NCBI GenBank assembly: GCA_902729315.2
Contig: LR746267.1
Coordinates: 3,356,386-3,420,385 of the forward strand
Length of the DNA stretch: 64,000 bases
Direction of reading: 5' to 3'
From: Spirodela intermedia
Taxonomy: Eukaryota; Streptophyta; Magnoliopsida; Alismatales; Araceae
Below are positions 33,582-45,131 of this stretch, one piece after another. The notes below the pieces were generated by a model that searched no databases, was not told the DNA's origin, and saw only the letters and a list, made by a program, of their open reading frames with translations. Made by a program: the position numbers and the translations under genes. Position 1 is the stretch's first letter. The number at the start of each line of letters is the position of its first letter.

Positions 33582-34797
33582 ATAATATGTTCCTTGACTG
33601 GTTGCCTTCTAGTTGTTTGACCTAGCAAGGAAGACCACTCAAAGTTACATGTAATTATCTACAAAAAGTATCAACAAGAAACTTATAATGCTAGAGAGGT
33701 CAGAGCTGATCATTCAAACTTAAACCTCTCTTATTTTACACCATCTCTCAACATTTAAATCCTAAAGTATTTAGAAATTCAGAAATCTAGAAATCAATAT
33801 GAGAGAGGTTTAAGGGCTTGGATATCTTCTGAGAAAACTCAATGTGTATCACCTTATTTAGTTATGATCCAAAGATCATTAGTTTAAATACTTTTGGTAA
33901 TAATCTCTTAAAATTAAAATAATACTGATAATAAATATCAAAAGAAAGTCATGAATTGTCAATATAAACTTACTAAAATCACCTCAAATAAATTAAAAAT
34001 TTTAAGTAGGCTCGTGAAGGCATAATCTTAATATGTGCAATCGTAACTTAGAAGACATAAGATATTCTATTTTTTTTTAAATATGTATTTTTTAAAATTA
34101 AAAAATCTTGAATGAAAGTATAATCAGTTCAAATTAAACTAATATTTTTTATATCAATAATGTTGAGAAATAATGATATAACAGCATGAGTATCTAGTAT
34201 ACTTAGCTTCAATATGCATGTTTTACTTCAAAAATTCTTACCTTCCCATAGGTTGTAGCTTCTATAAATTTTATTAATTCTCATTGTTGTATAGAAAATA
34301 ATAATTTCACATAATAAAATCATCACATTTAAAAATTGAATATTGGGTAAATGCTTGAATTCGTATTTGGATATTTGATATTATTATTTTCAATTTTTTA
34401 GAATTTATATTCAAGTGGATTCATGCTCATATTATATAATGTTTAATATATATTTGCCATAATGAATAATAAGTAAAATTTAATCTTTTACACTCACATA
34501 TAATTTATATCTTTTATCATCAAAATGTTATTCATTTAATGCTCCAACATGTTGCAAGGACAATTCTTCATTTTTCATAGTTTCAATTTATGTCTAGAAA
34601 ATATGTTTCTATGACAACAAAATTAGATGTAATTTTTAGATCTCAAAACCATGTGCAGCTCTAGATAGTTGTTAATTCATTCCATGTAGTTTGAACAACA
34701 TTAAAATCACTATCTCAACAATAACTTATTTTCTAACTTTATACATAGTTTCACTCCTTCCTATTGCATCACAAAAAAATGATTTGAAGTGGGAAGT
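33582..34797 (+). repeat. Duplicated 5' flank of the DYW PPR gene, copy A (first part)
   Basis: Matches 45132-46367 in the same orientation through long shared blocks, for example CTTTTATCATCAAAATG-type stretches and GATTTGAAGTGGGAAG at the end (34781-34796 and 46352-46367). The match resumes at 38645-38730 after a 3.85-kb LTR insertion. It contains no coding sequence. The copies differ by many small indels, so the duplication is not recent. Confidence 0.85.
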
Positions 34798-37700
34798 TGA
34801 TAAAGCTAGATTTTTGTGTTTTAATTAATTTTATAACAGAATAAATATATATTGTTAATTTTAGAAGTCTAAAAGTTATAATACTTAGCATAATTTTTTT
34901 ATTATTTAAAAATATAAACGAATTAAATATAAAAATATATCGTCCACTAGCAAGCCAACACTCAACAATTGACTTGGAGGGGGCACCAAGTGGGTAGACC
35001 TATATTGGGGGAGCCACAAGCTGGTCTCAACTAGTGAAGGACTAGCTCCATGCACGTGTGCATCACTCTCCTATCATGTGCCAGTGGCCAACTGGTCATG
35101 ACACAACGAGCTTCGTACGCACATACGTGCACAAGGGCAGACCACCTTTTTGCCTACTCCCAAGATAGTCTTGGGCATTATTTTATTTCAAAAGAAGAGA
35201 TCTTTGACGAGAGACTGTAGCTTTGATTTATATTCAGCTCATGCATCGAAATATTTTCAATGTGGGACTAAACATTTTCATGTGTCTTAGGGCAGCCATC
35301 TAGAGCATAGTTTGATTCAATGATATTCAATGAGCCACGTCATCAGATAAGTCAAATCATGCGGTGGATGAGACATCACAATATTAGATGCATAAACCAA
35401 TTCATCAGCAGTTCGAGAATCCGACGCCACTCAACACACGTGGCCATAAATGATGATCTAATGGCTAACAAGGTGCCACAGTACTAGGAACTTAAGTTCT
35501 CGATCGACAGCGATTTGTGACAAGTTGATCCTGTGTCGCTCAGTGCACCTCGTGACCAAGCACATCTGATCTAGTGGCTTGTGACGTGCCACGATACTAG
35601 GAACTTAAGCTCTCGCACATATCACTATCAATGATATAAAAATAATAATCATTTATTGTCAAATAAAATAAATATTATTGATTATCTTTAAATCTTGATG
35701 ACAGTCATGAATACGACAAACCATTCTTCTCTCTTTTTGCACAATTGATAAGTCTTCATTATTATGAGTTAATAATTAGTAAATAATATAATTTTAACCT
35801 TAACTCATGATAAATAAACTTATATTTGTGCTAAAGTGTGAAAAGTGGTTTTCAATTGATTAACGTGAATTTTTGGGTAATTATGTGATTTTATATAAAT
35901 TTATATGATTTTTACAATCTTACTTTTGAGATAAATGAAGAAAAATAAATAAAAATAAAAATATAGCAAAATGTGGGGGGACCCGCCAGCTAGTCGGGCC
36001 TACAAGTGGGTCAGAAGCGTAGTTGAGTAGGAGCCGCAAGTAAGGGCACGAGCAGCAAGAACTGATAGGGACACATGTGTACCACTTCCCTTCCACGTCA
36101 CCAGTGGCTAGCCAATTGTGGGGCAAAGAGTGGTCATACATGCGTGAGAAAGGGACTTACTTGTAAATGTAATATTACTATATATTTGTCCAAAACATCA
36201 GTGCACAAGCGATGTGGGACTAAACTTGCATCACACCTTCCCCAAAAAGGCTTCGATGATTTTAATATCTACAACACTCCTTATTTATAATAGAGATATA
36301 CCATGATGATGTCCTTTTATAAGGGCATTATAGTACTTATTTCAATCTCTCTCATATAGGTGGGCAATTGGTGCCGGTTCAAATCCTCCTAGAGCCAAAA
36401 TTCATATTTTTTTATCTGATTATCATGACTTTCCTACAAATTACCGGTGAAAGATTAAGTCATCATAATCACTAGAACATCAGCAAAACTCTTGTCAATG
36501 TGATTTGCAGAACATTGTTACTAAAATTGCTAAATGATTCCCAATAAAAGGATTGTGAATCCATCGAGTAAAACATCTTCGATTGATTGACAAACAAGCC
36601 GTCGTCAGTAAGAGGATGATCTACTAAGAGACGAGTCACCACCTCTTGAGAGCGTACCGAATGCGATGAAGAGCCTCGTCTTACTACACAGACTTGAGGA
36701 TGAAGTTCCTTGACATGCGTCCCACCTCCATCTAGCTCCTCTCCGTCGGGTGACAGCGATTGGAGAGCCACAAATTTGTTGTTTTTTCACTCCGCCAAGT
36801 GACAGCTGCCGAAGATGATTCAACGACCCATTTCATTGATCTCTAGACTTCGCAAAGAGATCTAGAGATTTCCCACATTGTCTTTGTCCAAGGAGAGCCT
36901 TCGAGGCTATAGACACTACATGACGATCCTCCCAAATGCTCAGAATTATGGTGCATCGTCGACGCATCATTGCCATGATGTCGGAACTCTATTTTACTAC
37001 TTTCAACTTACTTTCTGCTTCATTTAATAATTTGTGTGATTTAAATTTACGTAAGAATTACTGAGCAGAAATCTATTTTCGTCCGATTCACGTTTGCCAG
37101 ACATTGACGTCATCCTGACGTCTGCACCTTTATTTCCTTTTTTTGTGAATTTTAAATATATTTTATTTTCATTTCCTAATGTAAAATTCATAGAAAATAG
37201 TATTCTTTGAGAAAAATTCTGAATAATTACTTGATATTAGATTACATCCTTATGATCGATCTGGGAAATTATCATTATTAGCAAAATGGACGACAACTGG
37301 GTTTCAAACTGCTAATTCACGACAATTGGAGTTGTCGTAAAAACTGTTTGGAAGTTATATTGAATTATAATTGATATATTTGTTCAAAAATACTTCTAAA
37401 TATCTGAAAATTCGTATTTTCTAGTTTTATAAATTTTAAATTTGTGTGATTTACTATACAACGACTAAGTCACGTCAACGATCAATGTCTCCAATGATTG
37501 ACAAAGCTTGTTCCTTCCTCCTCCAACTACACTAAAGGCCTCTAGTGAGTGGTCAACTCTTTCCTTCTCCCCCTAGACGATGGTGACAACATGGTCGACC
37601 CCTTCTTTCGATAGATCTCTCTGGCAAGTGGTGCAACACTTATGGACCATACTTTTGTGACTTCTAACATGGTGTGGCACGTTTGGACGAAACTAAGCCA

Positions 37701-38644
37701 CCACATTGGTGTCTCCAGATGCCCAAGAGACAAACCAAAATTAGAAACTATTTATTTTCTACTTTCAGTATTTACTTACCTACTTTTATCATTTATTTAT
37801 ATTCTACGGCAAGTTATTTCCATTTCATGAACGTTTCGATTAAAATGAGTAGAACTAATTCAAAACTTGATGAATAATCTTCGTTCTTCTTTTGAGTCCT
37901 CTGAAACTCATATAAGATTAAGTTAAGATCATTTTTAACATATTTTCTATTGATTTTGATAGTCAAATCTTGACGTATTTATGTTTCTAGTGTTATGTGA
38001 ATAATCAATTTTTTCTATTTTCAAATATAAAATCAGCAAGATTAAAGGCTACTTAATGATTGATGAACTATTAAAATAATGTGGAGACATTCACGACTGA
38101 CCTCAGGTCATATTTGTGAATTTTTTAGCACACATTTGTCCAAGAATAATGGTCACCATGAAAACAAGTTGACCATATTTCTCTCTTTCTTTATTATCAT
38201 CTGATTTCCTTCTCTCCCTCTCTCGTGAGATCGCTTCTTCTCTTTCCATCTCTCATGAGTTCTCTCTCTCGATCAATCGATCTCCTTCTCTTTCTCTCTA
38301 TTGATTGATCTCCCTCTCTCTCTCGTGAGACCTTTCTCTCTCTCCGTCTCATGTGAGATCTCCTTTCTTTTTTGAGAGCTCTCTCTTCTCTCTCTCTTTT
38401 CCTCCTTACTTTCTTCGCTTCCCTTCTTTTATTCTTCTCACCTCACCTTCTCTTTTATTATTTCTGTTAATATTGATAAAATATTAAAAACACTTTATAT
38501 ATAAACTAAATTAGTTTTCATGACGAATTAATCAATCTCCATGTGTTCGACTTGAGACTTACATCTATACTAATATTTTATTAAGTCTTAGTTATAAATA
38601 TTATTAAATAATGTGCATTTAAACATAGCAACAAGCACACATCA
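34798..38644 (+). mobile_element. Solo LTR of a related family, containing a nested solo LTR
   Basis: The insert begins TGATAAAGC and ends CACACATCA. It splits the duplicated PPR flank between GGGAAG and GCTTCTC. The flanking 5-mers are GAAGT (34793-34797) and GAAGG (38645-38649), one mismatch from a perfect duplication. The block 34960-35300 (CCAAGTGGG, GTGCATCACTCTCC and ACACAACGAGC segments) is a diverged version of the GC-rich part of the 1.6-kb LTRs, so the families are related. Without the nested LTR it is about 2.1 kb. The part beyond 38150 is rich in CTCTCT and TCTCGTGAGA motifs. Confidence 0.75.
35746..37477 (+). mobile_element. Solo LTR nested in the LTR at 34798-38644
   Basis: Complete 1732-bp family LTR from TGATAAGTCTTCATT to GTCACGTCA. 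ACAAT (35741-35745) and ACGAT (37478-37482) flank it, one transition apart. It has the long-subfamily block at about 36247-36360 and a private insertion of roughly 70 bp near 37280-37350 (GGACGACAACTGGG and GACAATTGGAGTTGTC). Confidence 0.9.
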
Positions 38645-38730
38645 GAAGGCTTCTCTCTCTCTCTCTCCCTCTCCCTCATTGAAGCAATAAAACACAGCTG
38701 AATATTGAGCTGGGGGCGCAACGTGATGTA
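38645..38730 (+). repeat. Duplicated 5' flank of the DYW PPR gene, copy A (second part)
   Basis: Continues copy A after the LTR insertion: GCTTCTCTCT, a CCCTC tract, GAAGCAATAAAA, then GAATATTGAGCTGGGGGCG. It corresponds to 46365-46486 next to the DYW gene. The similarity stops about 38 bp before the position of that gene's start codon. Confidence 0.8.
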
Positions 38731-39499
38731 GTATCAAGTCATCCTTAGTTGGGTCATCAGCTGAAAGGAAATGAAGGAACTGGTCAAAAAGAACAATTTT
38801 AAGAGAAACAATGTCCGACATAACAGCTCAACAAGGATGATAGTAGAAAATCAACTACAATAACTAAAGAACAGCTCCAAAGTGCTTAACACCTACAATG
38901 AAACCATAAATGCTTCAAAAAGAGTAATATTTTTTACTGTTAGTTGCATTTATGGTTACTATTTTAAACTATAAGATAAGCACGAGACTCTAAGATAGGA
39001 GTAATTATTTTTTCAAGAAAGTTTATGATGAGTGATTTATCATTGCTCTTTTGCTCCTGTCAACCCGGCTTGGGTTGGTTGAGAGGTTCCCGTTACTCTC
39101 AATCTGGAGCCTTTTCTCTTCTCCCATTCATCTTTTGTCAATACCTATCGACCTATGTTTGCTGTCAAACAAGTCAACACTTCCATTGATCCAACTAGTG
39201 TCTGTCTTTCCAAGGTACCTACGATTTACTCTGCACCATCTCTGATGAAATGGTGACCTTTCCATAACAATAGTAAACTTCCTTCCTTTCTCCATTTAAA
39301 TTTGTGCATTTAATATGTTCTCTTGCTCTTTGTTGCCTAAGAGACCATAGGATAGTGAGTTATTAATATTCTGCAGATCTTAAATCGTGATATGAATATT
39401 TTTTCGCGTGATAAATCTGGGTTTCCTTTCAGCAGTTTTCTTAAATTGCCATACCCTTTTTTTTTTATTCAATTGCAGGTGTTTCTCGATAATTTCAAA
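38731..39499. other. Intergenic, no gene recognised
   Basis: Mixed-composition sequence with chance ORFs only (39051-39245 is the longest). Its 3' part may belong to the LTR of the following gypsy fragment, but there is no second LTR to compare. Confidence 0.35.
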
Positions 39500-40735
39500 G
39501 TCTACTCATATTCGCTTTAATTCTTGAGTGAGTTTGCTTGATTTTATAGTCTTCGCATTCTTTTCAAATCCTTCTGCATCTATTTTGATATTAGAGCACA
39601 GGTTAGGATATCCATCAGGCCTCATAATCACGATTTAGATCTCTCAACTGCATAACACCACTCAAGACAATTGCATGCCTACTTGTTCTATTACATCCTA
39701 CACCATACAAGAAAATCATCATATACCTCAATGGAAGAGGAAATTCCGTAATGGGCAAAATTACTTATGGAACAAATGAATATGATGAACCAAAGATTAG
39801 GAAGATTTGAAACTCAGGAAAATCTTAGATTTCCTCCATTGCAGCAACACAATCCTAGGCGAAATAGAAACCCCAAAGAAACTGTAGATGCTAACCCATC
39901 GCATAGGAATGTCTCGATAGATGTACCTATGTTTGAGGGAGGAAAAGACCCAAAAAAATATTTAAACTAGGAGGCTATGATGGACAGCTATTTTAGATGG
40001 AATAATATGTCCAAAGCTAGAAAATTATGATTTGCTGATCTTAAATTATCCTGTTCTGCAAAAACATATTGGAGGAGTATTGCTCAATTACTAGAATTAA
40101 GAAGACAAGAACTGATTGGAACTTGGGAAGAGATGAAAGCTAAATTAGGGGAGAAATACTTACGTGTAAATTATACTATCAAAATATTATATCAATGGAA
40201 TAGAATTTCCCAAGATAATAGACCACCCACATAATATGTAACTCAGTTTGATGAGTTGATGCTCATATGTGGGATAAATGAGGACCCTTTACCTTATCTC
40301 GTTTTCAAACCGGTCTTCGAGAGTATTTCTGGAGAGAACTTAGTATGAGAAATATTCACACATTAGAAGAGGCATATCAGTTCATAATAGACTTAGATTC
40401 ATTCTATAAACCCATACCTCATTTTAATGTGCAGATACCTTCGTCATGACCTCCAGCCCCCACCCCACCCAAGGTAGAACCAGGCAAACCACAAATTATA
40501 GCTCCTTATACAACGAAACTTAAGATCATGGAGGTAGACAAAGGAAAAAAGATTATGGATGCATCAACAAGCATGAAAATTACATGTTTTAAGTGTAGAG
40601 GTCTAGGACATTTTGCAACTCAATGTTCAACACATAGCTTGCTGATAGGTGAGTCAGAAAATTTTGAAGAAATTTTAGAAAACGAGAACCTTTTCGCCTC
40701 AAGAAGGAGTGCCTCACACATGTCCACCAACTGTA
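39500..40735 (+). pseudogene. Gypsy element K fragment: LTR tail, PBS and gag with CCHC knuckle
   Basis: TGATATTAGAGC at 39586-39597 is the initiator-Met tRNA primer-binding site TGGTATCAGAGC with two transitions. Gag follows from about 39730, reading NVSIDVPMFEGGKDPKKYL, then LLELRRQELIGTWEEMKAK, and after frameshifts FDELMLICGI and IHTLEEAYQF. The CCHC zinc knuckle CFKCRGLGHFATQC lies at about 40588-40630. These features match chromovirus-type gypsy Gag (Reina/CRM-like), a different lineage from elements A and B. Protease and the rest of pol are absent. The fragment stops at the intron-5 microsatellite of TPS copy 3. Confidence 0.75.
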
Positions 40736-40794
40736 CCACGATTGTGCGAGGAAATGTCAGAATTGAGAGAGAGAGAGAGAGAGAGGACGCTCAC

Positions 40795-42245
40795 GGTCTT
40801 TCTGAAAAGGGAAGTGACGCATTTTCCAGAGTTCACGAGGACCTTGTAGCTGATCTCGTTGGTGGTGTTATACACGATAAGATAGTATATCTTCAAAACC
40901 TCTGGCAACTTTTCCATGGCTTGAAGTTCCCACCTTAAACCAGTGAAAAGAGTCTAAAAGTTAACGAAACTTCCAACGAGGAAAAGGAGGCAAACTGTTT
41001 TACCTGGGCCTGCAAACCTTTTGATGGCATCAGTGAAGAGGGTGAGTTCTTCCAATGATCCATAGCGATCGTATAAGTCGTCAAGAAGATGGCACATGCC
41101 TACACTTTTAGTGAGCTCTATCCGGCACTTGGAGAGAGAGGGCTGGGGAAATATCCCCGCAGTCCACAGAAAGAACTCCTGTGCACGATCTCTCACAAAG
41201 CTGAGCTTACGCACCTGACCGCGCTCCCTCCACCACCTTGTGAACTCCTCCAGGTCCACTTGGTGCTGTGACTGAACCAAGTTATAGTCCAGAGACGCAA
41301 GCCCCAAGAGCGGTGATGAGTTCCCGTTTGGGTGGGTACTCTCCTGGATGAGCCTCCAGGCTTTGAATCTTTCCATCCTCATGTGCCTCGGGAGCTCGAG
41401 GGTATGGTTAATCTGAGCGAGCTGCTGAGGAGTGAAAGGAGACTTTGGTGACTTTAGATGTTTCTTGCTGAACTCCATGGCGTGGGACATGATCCCTTCG
41501 TGGCTGGATCCATAGTGAGAGGCTTCGTGCAAGCTGAGAAGGCCTCTCCAGTCCGCGGCCAAGGAGTCCTTGAATTTTGCTTCTCTGTTGAGGAACTTGT
41601 GGAATAAATCTATAGAACGGAGATCAATCAAAAAGACACGTCAGTAACGACGAATACGCCAGAGAGAGAGAAAAGGGGACGTACCCGGGGCGACATTGTA
41701 CCCGTAATTCCTTAAAACCCGAAACCGCTGCGCGGCATGGAAGAGGCCTTCGTCTTCTGCAACTGTGGAGTTGGCGACTCGATTCAGGAGATTTTTAATA
41801 CCCTCCGTGAAATGGTATGCGATCCCCAGATGCTGGAGTTTGTCGACGCACTGTATAACATCTTTCGTGGCGCAACTCCTGTTCAGGGTTCTCGCTACCT
41901 CTTCCTTCAGCTGTTCTACCCTCCTCCGGCCGAGATCGACCTGTACCTGGTCCTCCAAAAAGCTCGCGGTAGCAATAGGGCACTAGAGAGATGCACCGAG
42001 ATGTGGGGTGAGACCAACAGAGAAGGACACAGCCGAGGGAGGGAGAAAGAGAGATTGTACCATGTTGTCACTGGGGAGAACCTGAGAAAGGCTATCGGCA
42101 TAGTGTTGCGGGTATAAGGCAATGGTCGCTTGTGACCAAGGACGAGGACGTGCGCGCGGAACCACAACCCTCTCTTTTTCTCACAACCCAGAGAAGGACA
42201 CGAAGACGAGCCCGTACCCGTTTTAGGAGCGGGAAGAGCGGGCAT
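40795..42245 (-). pseudogene. Terpene synthase gene fragment, TPS-g type, copy 3 (exons 1?-5)
   Basis: Class I terpene synthase, best preserved of three copies. Exon 2 is 41982-41685 (donor GTACGT) and reads RRRVEQLKEEVARTL. A fused exon 3/4 is 41609-41018 (592 bp) with LASLDYNLVQSQHQ, the RxR segment SFVRDRAQEFFLW and the metal-binding DDLYD. Exon 5 is 40933-40795 (139 bp) with MEKLPEVLKIYYLIVYNTTN. All three exons are open and in frame. A tentative exon 1 (42245-42072, MPALPAPKTG start) could encode a plastid transit peptide; no RRx8W motif is seen, as in TPS-g. Exons 6-7 are missing: intron 5 runs into (GA)n at 40765-40785 and then a gypsy gag. TPS-g enzymes typically make linalool- or nerolidol-type alcohols. 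Without the second metal-binding motif this copy should be inactive. Confidence 0.85.
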
Positions 42246-44132
42246 CGGTGGAGGGGAGAGGAGACTCCGTTCTCGTCCGCGCTCGGTCGGTGGGAGAAGG
42301 CGACTGAGGGGTGGGCGTTAAAAGGAGGGAAGAGCGGCTTCGGCGGGTTTCTCAGGGCTTGCGCAACTCGGTGTCGATCTCAGAAAGCGTTATGCGGGAT
42401 GGGGACCCCTTCTGAAGGCTTAGTTTCGTCATCATTAGCCAACCAATGTCCAAGGAAAAGTAAACTAACTTCACGCCACACGCGTCCTAGAATGGGCTGG
42501 TTGACTCAGTCATTAAGACGGTAATTAAACTAGGTACAGTCCGTCGATTCAATGGTATATTATTTATTTTTCTCGTATATTACTTTTTTCTCTACCAATT
42601 ATGATCAATATGAAAATCTTAAACAAAAGCATGAGATGAAAGAGAAGCTGTTAGGGACCTACTCCCTCGTTGACCAGTATCGGAACAATACTCGCTGCCG
42701 GTGCCGTGAGAATGCGGCTGATTAGAGTTGAATAATAGATGAACAGTAATGCTACAGTGATAATGACGACCGGTGACCAGGACTCGTGAAAAGTAACAAG
42801 AGAGAGCGAGAGAGAGGAGTATCCTACGAGGGCAAGTATTAGAGAACCCGACAGCGGATGCCTCTCCCGTGATACATTGAGTGCTCTCCCACTCTTCTAA
42901 CTTTCTTTTTCCACTCCTATTGTCTGCTCCACTTCTCTTCTATTCGTAGGTGATACAGGAGACAGTTATTCATGCAGTGGTACGATGTGGCCCACGTATT
43001 CCGCGAAAGAAGTCTGTGAACTCAGAGGTAGGCTGAGCCGAACCCTTTGTGGCTTTGACCTCTTCTTCCGGGTATGTGGATGATGTCTGGGGGAAGCTAA
43101 AAAAAAATTTCATGAAATATTATTTTTTGTCTTTCTCTCAACAATGGACAATACCTACAGAGTCAACTTGAATCACAAGATATGAGTAGGGGAGAACACA
43201 GAGGGGGAGTGATACAACAAAAGCTTCGGAGAAACAAAAATTCGGCCTTAAACCTACAAGACAAGACACGAGGCATGAAAGTCATCAATTCTCCAGGCCA
43301 CATAAATTAATTTTTACGATCTTTCAATAAATCATCAGACAAAGAAATGCCCCTTGAAGCTAACACAGGTTCTTTAATCCACGAGTAAAAGGAAATTTTA
43401 CAAAGATTACGAAATTTGTATTATTGGTCATCTCCTTCAGCCACAATGTGTCAGCCTTTAAATATGTCAAAATTCTTTGTGATAGTCATACAAACTAAAA
43501 TACATAAGAGAAAAAGTTAAAATTAAATTAATAGCAAAACAGTTACTAATACAAATATCTGGAGCCATACATATTTTCACGAATGACCTAACAAATTGAA
43601 TATTAGATTTCTTAAGTTTATGATTACAAAGCTAACTATTTTAATGATCATAAAGATTTTGATTTGGGAAACGGCTAAAATATGGTAATTATATTATAAG
43701 GTAATGACATATTCTGCCGACCTTTTAAAAAGTCCAAGATATCTGAATATGCTCTAAAATGGTTTATACAGTTTATAGAATATTTTCCTTATTCCCTAAT
43801 TCAGGTATCAACATATGTGTTATCACATCAGGAGAGAAAGGAGATGAACATTAGACACAACACAAGATGTTAGAACCAAAACTTACTATTGAGACACAAT
43901 CTCAACAAAAAGGCCAATTTTAGACTATTATATGACTAATGGGAAAATTAAAAAATTAAATGTAAAAAAACGGAAGATTCTTCTAAATTAGAAATAGAAA
44001 AGATCAACGAGGTAAAAACTATTGGAACATTACGGCATGAGCTTGCAGTGCAAGAGATTGGTATTCAGTACAAGCGATTGGAGTGAGTGAAGCAATGTTA
44101 GATGAATGTGTTAGGTCTAGGTGATGCATATG
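42246..44132. other. Upstream flank of TPS copy 3 and intergenic sequence
   Basis: 42246-42530 is GC-rich and would be the 5' leader and promoter of TPS copy 3 on the minus strand. The rest is mixed or AT-rich, with no recognised gene or transposon domain. Confidence 0.4.
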
Positions 44133-45104
44133 TGATGTGACTTAGTCGTTGTATAGTAAATCACGTAAATTTAAAATTTATCAAACTTGAAAATACTATT
44201 TTTTAAATATTTAGAAGTATTTCTGAACAAATATATCAATTATAATTTAATCAAACTTCCACAAAATAGTGATAATTTTTCAAGTCAATCATAGGATGTA
44301 ATATAATATCAGGTAATTTTCAGAATTTTTCTCAAAGAATATGATTTTTTATGAATTTTATACTAAGAAATGAAAATAGAATATATTTAAAATTTGTGAA
44401 AAAAAGGAAATAAGGGTGCAAACGTCAAGATGATGTCAGCGCTCGACGAATGCGAATCGAGAAGAAATAGAGTTCAGCCCGGTGATTCTTATGTAAGTGA
44501 TTACAGACGATTTAATTGATTAAATTAAGATCTGTAAAAGCTATAAGAATCATAATTGAATGAAGTATATCTTGATAAATTTAAATCACATAAATTATCA
44601 CTAAATGAAGTGAAAATTAAGTTGAAAGTAGAAAAATAGAGTTTCGACATCGTGGCGGTAATACGTTGACGATGCACTAAAATCATGAGCGTTTAGGAGG
44701 ATCATCTTGCAATGTTCACAGCCTCGAAGGCTCCCCCTAGACAAAGACAACGTGGACAATCTCTAGATCTCCTTACAAAGTCTAGAGATCAATGAAATGG
44801 GTCGTCGAATCGTCTCCAGCGGCTGTCACCCGGTGGAGTGGAAAAATGACGACTTTGCGGCTCTCTGGAGACTATCATCTGACACAGAGGAGCTAGATGG
44901 AAGTGGGGCGCATGTCAAGGAGCTTCATCTTCAAGTCCACGCAGTAAGAGGAGGCTCTTCATCACATTTGGTAGGCTCTCAAGAGGTGGCGACTCGTCTC
45001 TCAGTGGATCGTCCTCTTCCCGACGATGGCTTATTCATCAATTAATCAGAGATGATTTACTCGATGAATTTGTGATCTTTTTATCGTGAATTGTTCAGTA
45101 ATTT
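44133..45104 (-). mobile_element. Truncated reverse-oriented LTR of the 1.6-kb family
   Basis: Begins TGATGTGACTTAGTCGTTG, the reverse complement of the LTR 3' terminus, and follows the consensus to about 45104 (GTTCAGTAATTTT). It then breaks off before the tRNA-like block and the TGATAAG end. The next bases belong to the duplicated PPR flank, so the LTR was truncated at, or by, the duplication breakpoint. Confidence 0.8.
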
Positions 45105-45131
45105 TCTTTGATTAGTTGTTCTTTGACGCAG

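Noticed and set aside
41089-42524. Plus-strand ORFs across the TPS copy 3 region
   Set aside because: They are shadows of the minus-strand exons, which have family-specific motifs and correct splice sites.
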